Source: Janthinobacterium sp. SUN073 (GTDB lineage: Bacteria; Pseudomonadota; Gammaproteobacteria; Burkholderiales; Burkholderiaceae_D). From it: a DNA stretch of 64,000 bases. Both the position numbers and the translations under genes were made by a program. This document shows, one piece after another, positions 45,727 to 54,413 of this stretch. Position 1 is the first letter of the stretch. Every line of letters begins with the position of its first letter. Below the pieces are notes generated by a model. It was given only the letters and a program-made list of their open reading frames with translations, was not told the DNA's origin and searched no databases. The DNA lies in contig NZ_JAPUBT010000002.1 of NCBI RefSeq assembly GCF_030397665.1, positions 467,383-531,382 on the forward strand. Reading direction: 5' to 3'.

Positions 45727-47466
45727 ATGTTTTCCAGTACCCCATCCGCCGCCCACCGCGAGGCACGCCACGAGTTGGACAACCTCATGGAAGAGGCAGG
45801 CGACGTCGTGTTCCGGCTCGATACGGACGGCCTGATCCTGTTCGCCAGCAAGCGCGCGGCCACCCTGTTCGGCGCGCCCTCGGGCCTGTCCGGCCACTTG
45901 CTGCTGCCGCTGGCCGCCGAAGCATCGCGCGCGGCGCTGCAGGCAGCGCTGGAAGACTCCCTGGAGGAACCGGGTCGTCTGGAAGTGCGCCTGCAAACGC
46001 CGGACCAGGAAATCTGGTTCGAGCTGCGCCTGTCTTCTTATATGAACGCAGCGGGCGTGACCGAATTGCTGGTGGTCGGGCGCGACACCTCGGCCCAGCA
46101 CAACACGGAAGAACGCTTGCGCCACATGGCCACGCACGATGCGCTGACCGGGCTGCCGAACCGCCTGCTGCTGTCGGACCGCATCCGCATGGTGATCGCC
46201 CAGGCGGCCCGTTCGGGCCAGGGGTTTTCGGTCGCCACCATCGGCCTCGATGGTTTTAAAAAGGTCAACGATGGCCTGGGCCACCCCGTCGGCGACGCCG
46301 TGCTGCGCCTGGCAGCCGCGCGCCTGCGCAAGACCTTGCGCGACAGCGACACCCTGGCGCGCGTGGGCGGCGATGAATTCGTCGCCGTGCTGCCGGGCAG
46401 CGCCACCGATGCGCAAATCAAGCTGGTGACGGGCCGCCTGCTGGCCACCCTGCAGGCGCCGTTCGAAGTCGATGGCCATACGATTTACGTGGGGGCGTCC
46501 GTCGGCGTATCGATCTATCCGCTGCACGCGGAAGATGAAGTGCGCCTGGTGGCGCTGGCCGATGCGGCCATGTCGCGCGCCAAGGAAACGGGCAAGGCCC
46601 GCTGCCTGGTCTACAGCCCGCGCCTGAATGGTCCGTCGGAACACGATATTTCGCTGGAAGCGGCCATGTTCCAAGCCGTGCGCGAAGGCGAGTTTTTACT
46701 CTTTTACCAGCCCATCGTCGATGCGCACACGCGGCAGATCCAGGGTTTCGAAACCCTGATGCGCTGGAAGCACCCGACTCTGGGCCTGGTGCCGCCCGTG
46801 CGTTTCATCCCGATTGCCGAAGCCAATGGCCTGATCAATCTGCTGGGCGCCTGGGCGCTGAAGGCGGCCTGCGTGCAGCTCAAGCAGTTCCAGGACGTGG
46901 CCAGGCGGCCGCTGTACATTTCCGTCAACATCAGCCCGCGCCAGTTCCGCAACGACAAATTCCTCGACGTGCTCGATGACGCCATCGCCTTTTCTGGACT
47001 CTCGGGCGAACACCTGGTGCTGGAAATTACGGAAGGCACCCTGATGATCGACCCCGTGCATGCGGAAACCATCCTCGTCAAGATGACGGAGCGCCGCGCG
47101 CGCATCGCCATCGACGATTTCGGCACCGGCTACTCTTCGCTCGCATACCTGAAGCGCTTCCCCATTTCCGTACTGAAGATCGACCGTACCTTCATCAAGG
47201 ACTTGCCCGAATCGAGCAAGGACGCGGCCATCTGCAACACCATTCTCGACCTGGCCAAGCATTTGAATTTGTCCGTGGTGGCCGAAGGCGTGGAAACGGA
47301 GGAGCAGATGCACTTCATGGAGTCGCGCGGCTGCCAGTATGTGCAAGGCTATTTGACGGGCAAACCGATGCCGGCCCATGCCGCGCTATCGGCCTTGAGC
47401 GAAAAAACCTATGCGGCGCTGGTGCCCACGCCGTCTGCCAATGAACAGCGCGGAGGGGTGCAATGA
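45727..47466 (+). CDS. PAS-GGDEF-EAL c-di-GMP protein
   Basis: A 579-residue cytosolic protein: a PAS-like domain (residues about 10-130, EEAGDVVFRLDTDGLILFAS), GGDEF domain (about 135-300) with intact RVGGDEFVAVL and an RDSD I-site upstream, and EAL domain (about 315-570). The EAL signature reads FETLMRW, so the usual A-L is T-L while the Glu is kept; the other EAL motifs EITEGTLM, DDFGTGYSSLAYL and VVAEGVETEEQ are present, so phosphodiesterase activity is likely. Start ATG at 45727 fits the PAS domain; an upstream ATG at 45460 would add a poorly coding stretch. Coupled to a HDOD gene by ATGA. Confidence 0.9.
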   Translation: MFSSTPSAAHREARHELDNLMEEAGDVVFRLDTDGLILFASKRAATLFGAPSGLSGHLLLPLAAEASRAALQAALEDSLEEPGRLEVRLQTPDQEIWFELRLSSYMNAAGVTELLVVGRDTSAQHNTEERLRHMATHDALTGLPNRLLLSDRIRMVIAQAARSGQGFSVATIGLDGFKKVNDGLGHPVGDAVLRLAAARLRKTLRDSDTLARVGGDEFVAVLPGSATDAQIKLVTGRLLATLQAPFEVDGHTIYVGASVGVSIYPLHAEDEVRLVALADAAMSRAKETGKARCLVYSPRLNGPSEHDISLEAAMFQAVREGEFLLFYQPIVDAHTRQIQGFETLMRWKHPTLGLVPPVRFIPIAEANGLINLLGAWALKAACVQLKQFQDVARRPLYISVNISPRQFRNDKFLDVLDDAIAFSGLSGEHLVLEITEGTLMIDPVHAETILVKMTERRARIAIDDFGTGYSSLAYLKRFPISVLKIDRTFIKDLPESSKDAAICNTILDLAKHLNLSVVAEGVETEEQMHFMESRGCQYVQGYLTGKPMPAHAALSALSEKTYAALVPTPSANEQRGGVQ

Positions 47467-48959
47467 ATCCAGGTCATTTCGCGGTACCGACACAGCTCGG
47501 CAAAAACACCCTGGACCTGCTGTGGGCGCGCACGCGCCAGCAGGGCGACATGCCCGGCTTCGCGAAAGCCATCAGCGCCATCCTGGGCGCCATGCGCGGC
47601 GAGGATGACCACGAATTCGACATCACGCAAACGGTGCTGTCCGACCCTGTCCTCACGCACAAGGTACTCAGACTGGCCAACAGCGGCATGTATTCGGCCT
47701 TCGGCCAGCGGGTCAACACGGTCTCGAAGGCCGTGCTGGTGCTGGGCATCGACGCCATCGGCCACCTGGCGCTGGGACTGAAGCTGATCGAGGAGCTGTC
47801 GCAGGCCTCGCCCGACTCCGTCAGTGCGCACGTGGAAATGGAAAAGGCCGTGCTGGCCGGGATGGTGGCGCAGCAAGTGGCCACCAGCGCCGGCAGCCTG
47901 CAGGCGGAGCAAGCCGTCGTCTGCTCCATGCTGCACACACTGGGCCGCATGATGGTGACGTTCTACATGACGGACTTCTGGGCGCGCATGCAGGCGCATG
48001 CGGGTCCCGGCAACGAGGCGGCCGCCGCGCGCGAAATTCTCGGCCTGTCGCTGCCGGAAGTGGGCTATGCCACGGCCGCCCACTGGGGCTTGCCGCAGCA
48101 CCTGATCAACGGCATGCGTCCGATGGATCCGTCGCCCGACAACTCAACCGTCAGCGGCGCCGACTGGATGGCAGGCCTGTCGACCATGGCGGCGCGCTGC
48201 GCCGACTCGCTGTGGCATGACGATGCGGCCGGCGCGGCGCAGGTGCACGCGCTGATCGACGACTATGCGGGCACCCTGGGCATCGCTGCCACGGACCTGG
48301 TGGTGGCGGTGGACAAGGCGAAGATGATGGCGGCGGCCGACCTGTCGATCGCCCCCCTGTCGAAACCGGCCGAACGGCGCGCGCGCCAGCTGGCCTCGAC
48401 GCGCATGCGCGCCGAAGGCAACCGCATCCTGATCGGCGGCCTGGCCGACCTGCGCGGCGCCATCGGCAGCGCCAGTCCGGGCCAGATGGTCTCGATGGCG
48501 CTCGAAACGCTGCACCAGGGCTTTGATTTTTCGCGCTCGGTGGCGTTCGTGCGCAACCACCGGGATCATTTGTACTCGGCGCGCATCAGCATGGGCGAAG
48601 GCATGGCCGACCTGCAGGACCTGATGGCATTTGGCGACGCATATGAGCCGAACGTCTTCCACGCGGCCCTCAACAGCGACCGCGTGATCTTCATCGACAA
48701 TGCGCGCGACCCGAAATTTGCCGCCAAGCTGCCGCAATGGTGGAAAGCGACGTTATCGGAAGCGCGCAGCTTCGTCGTGCTGCCCCTGTCGGCCAACGGC
48801 CATCCCACGGGCTTCCTGTACGGCGACTGGGACGACAGCTTCCCGCCGATTCAATTGAACCAGACGGAATTCAACCTGATCAACGATATTCGGGCGCTAT
48901 TGGTGCAGTCGGTGGAGATGCGGCACCAGCTCGAGCTGGTGGCAAATAAAGTGGCGTGA
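47463..48959 (+). CDS. HDOD-domain signalling protein
   Basis: A 498-residue protein with an N-terminal HDOD domain (residues about 20-260; FDITQTVLSDPVLTHKVLRL, ANSGMYS, VSKAVLVLGIDAIGHLALGL), which is a degenerate HD relative usually acting as a protein interaction module in c-di-GMP signalling. The C-terminal part (about 330-490) looks GAF-like (SVAFVRNHRDHLYSARISMG, FVVLPLSANGHPTGFLYGDW). ATG overlaps the GGDEF-EAL stop (ATGA), so the two are coupled and probably work together. Confidence 0.87.
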   Translation: MNPGHFAVPTQLGKNTLDLLWARTRQQGDMPGFAKAISAILGAMRGEDDHEFDITQTVLSDPVLTHKVLRLANSGMYSAFGQRVNTVSKAVLVLGIDAIGHLALGLKLIEELSQASPDSVSAHVEMEKAVLAGMVAQQVATSAGSLQAEQAVVCSMLHTLGRMMVTFYMTDFWARMQAHAGPGNEAAAAREILGLSLPEVGYATAAHWGLPQHLINGMRPMDPSPDNSTVSGADWMAGLSTMAARCADSLWHDDAAGAAQVHALIDDYAGTLGIAATDLVVAVDKAKMMAAADLSIAPLSKPAERRARQLASTRMRAEGNRILIGGLADLRGAIGSASPGQMVSMALETLHQGFDFSRSVAFVRNHRDHLYSARISMGEGMADLQDLMAFGDAYEPNVFHAALNSDRVIFIDNARDPKFAAKLPQWWKATLSEARSFVVLPLSANGHPTGFLYGDWDDSFPPIQLNQTEFNLINDIRALLVQSVEMRHQLELVANKVA

Positions 48960-48986
48960 AATTGACAACCCAACGGCAGAACTGCC

Positions 48987-49013
48987 GGGGTCGGACCTTA
49001 AAGGTCCGACCCC
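48987..49013. repeat. 27-bp palindrome, dispersed repeat copy 2
   Basis: GGGGTCGGACCTT (48987-48999), one base, AAGGTCCGACCCC (49001-49013). It is the second copy of the palindrome at 2483-2509, with matched inner changes. Placed between two converging genes, it could end transcription, although it lacks a T run. Confidence 0.85.
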
Positions 49014-49034
49014 AGATCTTGCCTCTCGGGTCAA

Positions 49035-50129
49035 TTACTTCAACTTCGGCGTATTCACGCTGACATCGCCGCATTGCGCGCGGTGCATCAGGGCGTGGTC
49101 GATCAGGACCAGCGCCAGCATGGCTTCGGCGATCGGCGTGGCGCGGATGCCCACGCAGGGGTCGTGGCGGCCGAAGGTTTCCACCATCACGGGATTGCCC
49201 TCTTTGTCGATCGAGCGGCGCGGCGTGCGGATCGACGACGTTGGCTTGATGGCGATCGAGACTTTGACATCCTGTCCCGTCGAGATACCACCGAGTACGC
49301 CGCCGGCGTTATTGCCGATAAAGCCTTCCGGCGTCAGTTCGTCGCCGTGTTCGGAACCCTTTTGCGCCACCGAATCGAAACCGGCGCCGATTTCCACGCC
49401 CTTGACGGCATTGATGCCCATCATGGCGTAGGCGATGTCGGCGTCGAGCTTGTCGTAGATGGGCTGGCCCAGGCCGACCGGCACGTTTTGCGCGATCACG
49501 TCGATGCGCGCGCCGATGGAATCGCCATCGCGGCGCAATTGATCCATGGCCTCTTCCATGCGCGCGATCAGGTCCGCGTCGCCGCTGGCGGCAAAGAAGG
49601 GGTTCGCATGCACGTGTTCCCAGGACTGGAATGGCACGGCAATGTCGCCCAGCTGACTCATGCAGCCCTTGAAGGTGGTGCCATACTGCTGCAGCAGCCA
49701 TTTCTTGGCAATCGCCGCCGCGCCCACCACGGGCGCCGTCAGGCGTGCCGAGGAACGCCCGCCGCCGCGCGGGTCGCGCACGCCGTATTTATGCCAGTAG
49801 GTGTAGTCGGCATGGCCGGGGCGGAAGCTTTCCGCGATATTGCCGTAATCCTTGCTGCGCTGGTCTTCATTGCGGATCAGCAGCGCGATGGGCGTGCCCG
49901 TCGTCACGCCCTGGTACACGCCCGAGAGAATTTCCACCGTATCGGACTCCTGGCGCTGCGTCACGTGGCGCGAGGTGCCCGGCTTGCGGCGGTCCAGCTC
50001 GGGCTGGATATCGGCTTCCGACAGGATCAATCCTGGCGGACAGCCATCGATCACGCAGCCGATGGCCGGGCCATGCGATTCGCCGAAAGTGGTAACAGTA
50101 AACAGCTTGCCAAAAGAATTGCCGGACAT
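49035..50129 (-). CDS. aroC: Chorismate synthase
   Basis: A 364-residue chorismate synthase, the last step to chorismate, needing reduced FMN. The start [20 protein letters not shown] is the family N-terminus with the first signature; [20 protein letters not shown] and [20 protein letters not shown] follow, and [20 protein letters not shown] is the third signature. The frame stays open 17 codons further, but MSGNSF is the accepted start. Single gene. Confidence 0.97.
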   Translation of the reverse strand: MSGNSFGKLFTVTTFGESHGPAIGCVIDGCPPGLILSEADIQPELDRRKPGTSRHVTQRQESDTVEILSGVYQGVTTGTPIALLIRNEDQRSKDYGNIAESFRPGHADYTYWHKYGVRDPRGGGRSSARLTAPVVGAAAIAKKWLLQQYGTTFKGCMSQLGDIAVPFQSWEHVHANPFFAASGDADLIARMEEAMDQLRRDGDSIGARIDVIAQNVPVGLGQPIYDKLDADIAYAMMGINAVKGVEIGAGFDSVAQKGSEHGDELTPEGFIGNNAGGVLGGISTGQDVKVSIAIKPTSSIRTPRRSIDKEGNPVMVETFGRHDPCVGIRATPIAEAMLALVLIDHALMHRAQCGDVSVNTPKLK

Positions 50130-50557
50130 AGTAGGAAGTGTGAGGACTGGAAAACTCAATTCTACCAGCCTGCGGGGCATGCCATGCCGCTAATGCCGCA
50201 GCAAGGCCCGATATTCCCGCCCGTGATCACCATTTTTAAATCCCGTGTTTTTTTTCATACAAAAAACACCAACTATGAGTTGCAATCATGCAATACAAGA
50301 AATATTGCTCTACGGAATAGGCTTAAAAAAACATTTTGCTTATTAAATAGCTATATACTTGGATCAAAGCGCGCTACACAATACAGGGTACCAATCCACA
50401 TTTGGCCTGCGCCGAGAGCACGTCACAAATGCCCAGGGCTAGGCGTCGTTGCCGAAGACAGTACGCAAGTACAAGTACGGTAAGGGCAACGCAACAACGC
50501 CATGGGCTTTTGCGACGCGCTCGTAAAAAATATCGAGTCATCCTGGAGAAGCTATAC
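50130..50557. other. 428-base region upstream of the REC-GGDEF-EAL gene
   Basis: AT-rich block 50210-50370 (contains runs of A and T and short tracts such as TTTTTTTT), then a GC-rich hairpin block to 50510. No gene is seen. The promoter of the downstream gene is probably in the AT-rich block, but I assign no boxes. Confidence 0.55.
50428..50507. repeat. Large imperfect hairpin element
   Basis: Outer arms GCCCAGGGCTAGGCGTCGTTGCC (50431-50453) and GGCAACGCAACAACGCCATGGGC (50485-50507) pair over most of their length, with inner arms CGTTGCC (50447-50453) and GGCAACG (50485-50491). Inside is a GTACGCAAGTACAAGTACGG stretch. It ends 50 bases before the start codon at 50558. Confidence 0.6.
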
Positions 50558-52819
50558 ATGCCCGCACCGATCATGCCCCTTGACGCTAACAAGGACGATC
50601 ACGACGACCTGGTATTCCTCGATGAGCAACCAGCGCCGCCGCTGGCCGTCGCACCGCGCAGCGTCTGGCGGGTGATGATCATCGACGACGATGAAGACGT
50701 CCACTCCACCACCACTTTCGCCCTGGGCAACCTGGAAATGCAGCACCGCCCGCTGGAATTCGTGCATGCGTATTCGGCCGGCCAGGCGCGCGAACTGCTC
50801 AAGCATGAAGACGACATCGCCGTCATCCTGCTCGACGTGGTGATGGAACAGGATGACGCGGGCCTGCACCTGGTGCGCTACATCCGCGAAACCCTCAAAA
50901 TGACGGACGTGCGCATCATCCTGCGCACGGGCCAGCCCGGCTATGCGCCGGAAATCGACGCCATCCGTGATTTCGACATCAACGACTACAAGACCAAGTC
51001 CGAACTGACGCGCATCAAGCTGTTTACCACGGTGACGGCCGCCATCCGCTCGTACGAACAGATACGCTCGATCAGCAACAGCCGGCGCGGCCTGGACCAG
51101 ATCGTCCACGCCAGCACGCAGCTGATGGCGCTGCACGGCGTACAAAACTTCTCGGCCGGCGTGCTGGCGCAGATCGCCGACCTGCTGGGCATCCGCGCCG
51201 ATGGCCTGCTGTGCGTGCAGGACTTGCAGGACAGCGGCGCCAGGGAGCTGCTCGTGTCGGCCTGCACGGGCAGCTTTTCCGGCTTGCCGCACAGCGCCCT
51301 GTGCGGCCTGCAAAACCCCCGCGTAATGGCGGCCATCGAGCACACGCTGGCGCAGCGGCGCAACGTCTACGCGCACGACTATGCCACCCTGTACTTCGCG
51401 GGCAAGGCCAGCCGTGATGCGGCCGCCTACCTGGTCCTGCCGCGCCCCCTCTCGGCCATCGATGAAAGCCTGCTGGAAGTATTTTGCAGCAACGTCGCCG
51501 TGGGCCTGGACAATGTCGAACTGGTATCGCACCTGCACAATGCCGCCTTCTATGACCAATTGTCGAAGCTGCCGAACCGCACGCGCCTGGTGGAAATCCT
51601 TGACGCCGCCCTGGCCGGGCCCGCGCGCGACGACGCCACCCTGGCGCTGGTCGACCTCGACCACTTTGCCGAGACCAACGACGCGCTGGGGCACCAGTTC
51701 GGCGACACCCTGCTGATCGCTGTGGCCGGCCGATTGCAAACCCAGCTGGGTCCCCATCTGACGGTGGCGCGCCTGGGCGGCGACATCTTTTGCGTGCTGG
51801 GCGACTCGTCGCAAGTCAACCCGAGCAAGATCCTGGCCCTGTTCCAGGCGCCGTTCTGCATCGACGGGCAAGATGTGCAGCTGTCGGCCACCCTGGGCCT
51901 CGTACGGCTGGGAGAACATGCGGGCACGGGTGCCGATGCGCTGAAAGATGCCGATATCGCCCTGAAACGGGCGAAAAGCCAGCAGCGCGCCGGGCACTTC
52001 TATTTTTCGCGCAGCATGGGCATCGAAATCCGCGAAAGAGTCCGTATGATGCACGCGCTGCGCACGGCCTTCAGCCAGGACCAGCTGTTTGTCGTCTACC
52101 AGCCGCAGATCGACCTGACCACGCGCCGCCCCGTGGGCGCCGAAGCGCTGCTGCGCTGGCAGACGCCGGACGGCAAGTTCATCTCGCCCGACCGCTTCAT
52201 CCCCATTGCCGAGTATTCGGGCATCATCATCGAACTGGGCGAATGGGTGCTGCGCACGGCGTGCCGCGAACTGGTGCTGCTGCGCGAACAGGGCCACCGC
52301 AACTTCGTCATGTCCGTCAACGTGTCGCAAGTGCAGTTCCGCCACCCGCTGTTCCTGGAAATGCTGCGCGCGGCGCTGGAAGAGACGCAGGCGCCACCTG
52401 AGTTCATCGAGCTGGAAATCACGGAATCGATGGCCATGGAAGAGCCGGACCTGCTGATCAAGATGCTGTGGCAGATCAAGCAGACGGGCGTGAGCATCGC
52501 CATCGACGACTTCGGCACGGGCTTCTCGTCGCTATCCTATTTGCAGCGGCTGCAGGTCGACCGACTGAAAATCGACCGCGCCTTCGTCACCGAGATCACG
52601 GGTTCCGCGCGCGGCAGCAGCATCGCCGAGATGGTCATCCAGCTGGGCCGCAATCTGGGCCTGGCCGTCATCGCCGAAGGCGTGGAAGACGAGCGGCAAG
52701 CGCAAATCCTGCAGGCGCTGGGCTGCCCCATGGCGCAGGGTTTCCTGTTCGCCCGCCCGATGACGGCCACGGCGCTGGGCACCTGGCTGAACAACGAGGC
52801 GCTGCAAGGGGCGGCGTAG
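50558..52819 (+). CDS. REC-DUF3369-GGDEF-EAL response regulator, likely c-di-GMP phosphodiesterase
   Basis: A 753-residue protein. A receiver domain at about 37-160 has the acceptor D93 in VILLDVVMEQDDAG and Lys in DYKTKSEL; a DUF3369-type GAF-like domain follows (about 180-320); then a GGDEF domain with GGDIF instead of GGDEF (RLGGDIFCVL), so it should not make c-di-GMP; then a complete EAL domain with GAEALLRW, ELEITESMAMEEPD, DDFGTGFSSLSYLQRL and VIAEGVEDERQ. It most likely breaks down c-di-GMP on phosphorylation. GGAG precedes ATG 50558 by about 11 bases. No cognate kinase is adjacent. A terminator follows. Confidence 0.92.
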   Translation: MPAPIMPLDANKDDHDDLVFLDEQPAPPLAVAPRSVWRVMIIDDDEDVHSTTTFALGNLEMQHRPLEFVHAYSAGQARELLKHEDDIAVILLDVVMEQDDAGLHLVRYIRETLKMTDVRIILRTGQPGYAPEIDAIRDFDINDYKTKSELTRIKLFTTVTAAIRSYEQIRSISNSRRGLDQIVHASTQLMALHGVQNFSAGVLAQIADLLGIRADGLLCVQDLQDSGARELLVSACTGSFSGLPHSALCGLQNPRVMAAIEHTLAQRRNVYAHDYATLYFAGKASRDAAAYLVLPRPLSAIDESLLEVFCSNVAVGLDNVELVSHLHNAAFYDQLSKLPNRTRLVEILDAALAGPARDDATLALVDLDHFAETNDALGHQFGDTLLIAVAGRLQTQLGPHLTVARLGGDIFCVLGDSSQVNPSKILALFQAPFCIDGQDVQLSATLGLVRLGEHAGTGADALKDADIALKRAKSQQRAGHFYFSRSMGIEIRERVRMMHALRTAFSQDQLFVVYQPQIDLTTRRPVGAEALLRWQTPDGKFISPDRFIPIAEYSGIIIELGEWVLRTACRELVLLREQGHRNFVMSVNVSQVQFRHPLFLEMLRAALEETQAPPEFIELEITESMAMEEPDLLIKMLWQIKQTGVSIAIDDFGTGFSSLSYLQRLQVDRLKIDRAFVTEITGSARGSSIAEMVIQLGRNLGLAVIAEGVEDERQAQILQALGCPMAQGFLFARPMTATALGTWLNNEALQGAA

Positions 52820-52842
52820 ACGCCAGCTTGCACTGACCATGC

Positions 52843-52871
52843 AAAACGCCGGCAGTGCCGGCGTTGTTTTT
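52843..52871 (+). terminator. Terminator after the REC-GGDEF-EAL gene
   Basis: AACGCCGGC (52845-52853), AGT loop, GCCGGCGTT (52857-52865), then GTTTTTA. Confidence 0.87.
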
Positions 52872-52886
52872 ACTGCATGCGATCGT

Positions 52887-53333
52887 TTAATCGGTGGTTT
52901 CGGCTGGCCAGTCGCGAATATACGCTTTCAGCATCTGGTTTTCAAAGCTTTGCGCTTCGAGCACGGCGCGTGCCACGTCGTAGAAGGAGATGACGCCCAG
53001 CAAAGTCTTGGCGTTCATGACGGGCAGGTAGCGCGCGTGCTTTTCCAGCATGATACGGCGCACTTCGTTCACTTCCGTGTCGGGCGTGACAGTGATCGGA
53101 TGGTCATCCATGTGCTTGCGCACGGTGCCGCCGCCGATCTGGCCCGCGTTCTCGTGCAACGCGTTGAGCACTTCGCGGAAGGTCAGCATGCCGACCAGGT
53201 CGCCAAATTCCATGACCACCAGCGAACCGATGTCTTTTTCGGCCATGGTATTGGCCGCGTCAAGCAGGGGCTGGTCAGGCGTGACCGTGTAGAGGATGTT
53301 GCCCTTGACTTGGAGAATTTCAGATACTTTCAT
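52887..53333 (-). CDS. CBS-domain pair protein
   Basis: A 148-residue protein made of two CBS domains (residues about 8-65 and 75-135): LYTVTPDQPLLDAANTMAEK with DIGSLVVMEFGDLVGMLTFR, and PITVTPDTEVNEVRRIMLEK with ARYLPVMNAKTLLGVISFYD. CBS pairs bind adenosine nucleotides and act as energy or redox sensors, usually as dimers. No effector domain or obvious target lies next to it. The ATG begins MKVSEILQVKG. Single gene. Confidence 0.9.
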   Translation of the reverse strand: MKVSEILQVKGNILYTVTPDQPLLDAANTMAEKDIGSLVVMEFGDLVGMLTFREVLNALHENAGQIGGGTVRKHMDDHPITVTPDTEVNEVRRIMLEKHARYLPVMNAKTLLGVISFYDVARAVLEAQSFENQMLKAYIRDWPAETTD

Positions 53334-53462
53334 ATTGGCCGTCCTGTCCGCGTGATTGGTATTTTAGTTATTCTAGCCCTTACTGCGACTGTAGCCTATG
53401 CCTGCGGAAAAATCCAGCCTTGCGCGCAATCAAATCGAGGGGGGATTGTCGGACAAGAAAAA

Positions 53463-53508
53463 CGTAGCGAGCGGATGCGCGGCGCGCAGTAGTTTTGGTT
53501 AGACGTTT
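53463..53508. repeat. Post-stop intergenic repeat, short copy
   Basis: Reads AACGTAGCGAGCGG then ATGCGCGGCGCGCAGTAG and TTTTGGTTAGACG. It matches both ends of the 35541-35656 repeat with about 60 internal bases absent. Like the full copy, it lies directly after a minus-strand stop codon (here the 2OG oxygenase). Confidence 0.75.
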
Positions 53509-54132
53509 TCAACCTCTGCGGCGGAACCAGCCCGCTATCGAGAGACGCTGGCGCGCCGTCGGCAGCACCTCGTGCAGCATCTCGCCCGACAGAAACATGG
53601 CCATGCGGCCCGCTTGCGGTGCGATATCCACATGCCCGCCATCCTGCGGGTGCAAACGCAGCGCGCCGCCGTGTTCGGGCAGCCAGTCGTCGTTCAGGTA
53701 CAGCACGACGGACACGGTGCGTTTGTCATCGTCGCGGAAACGGTCCAGATGAGCCCGGTAAAAGGCACCCGGCGCATACAGGGAGAAATGGCTTTCGTAC
53801 TCTTCCAGCCCCAGGAACAGCTCGCGATTGAGGGTCTGGCGCAACGCTTCCATATGCTGCAGATAGCTATCGCAGGCGCTTGAGCGGCCCGCTTCCAGCC
53901 ATGCGATATGGTCGCCACGGATATCCGGCTGCAGCAGCGGCGCATGGCCGCTGCCCACTCCAGCGCCCTTCATCTTGCCGCTGAGCATGGATTGCACGCA
54001 TTCGGCGGCCAGCTGGCGGCTGAGTTGAGGGGAAATGAATTGCTCTAGCATCAGCCAGCCTGCGCGGCACAGGCCGTCAACGATAGACGGTCCGGGCACG
54101 GCAAGGGTGCCATCGAACGATATTGCGGGCAT
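53509..54132 (-). CDS. 2OG-Fe(II) oxygenase (prolyl-hydroxylase-like)
   Basis: A 207-residue double-stranded beta-helix oxygenase. The iron facial triad is visible: H and D in GAFYRAHLDRFRDD (about 133-146), and H with the 2-oxoglutarate-binding Arg in GEMLHEVLPTARQRLSIAGW near the end. It resembles SM-20/EGL-9-type hydroxylases that modify a protein or small molecule; the substrate is unknown. The ATG at 54132 has AGGAA nine bases upstream. Its stop is followed directly by a dispersed repeat. Confidence 0.86.
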   Translation of the reverse strand: MPAISFDGTLAVPGPSIVDGLCRAGWLMLEQFISPQLSRQLAAECVQSMLSGKMKGAGVGSGHAPLLQPDIRGDHIAWLEAGRSSACDSYLQHMEALRQTLNRELFLGLEEYESHFSLYAPGAFYRAHLDRFRDDDKRTVSVVLYLNDDWLPEHGGALRLHPQDGGHVDIAPQAGRMAMFLSGEMLHEVLPTARQRLSIAGWFRRRG

Positions 54133-54413
54133 AGAATTTTTCCTGGTGGACATGCATGTGAGTGCGCCTGAAGCCCAGGATTTCGTTCGTGTGCAGCTGC
54201 TTCCTGGCGGTGCGGCGCACGCGCGAAGGTGGAACAGCCCGAATATCACTGACACGGCATCGTACCACCGCCACGCGCAGCCGGTTACTTTTTTCGACTT
54301 CAAGTTACACGCGCCGCCCGCCAGCACGGCGCCATGCGCCCTGCACGCGAGCCCTTTTACTCAGCGGCAAATCAGGTTACGATCTTGCCACTATAAAACT
54401 TGGCGGAGACACC

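Noticed and set aside
50558..52819. The GGDEF domain of the response regulator as an active diguanylate cyclase
   Set aside because: The signature is GGDIF; loss of the Glu normally abolishes synthesis, while the EAL motifs are all intact.
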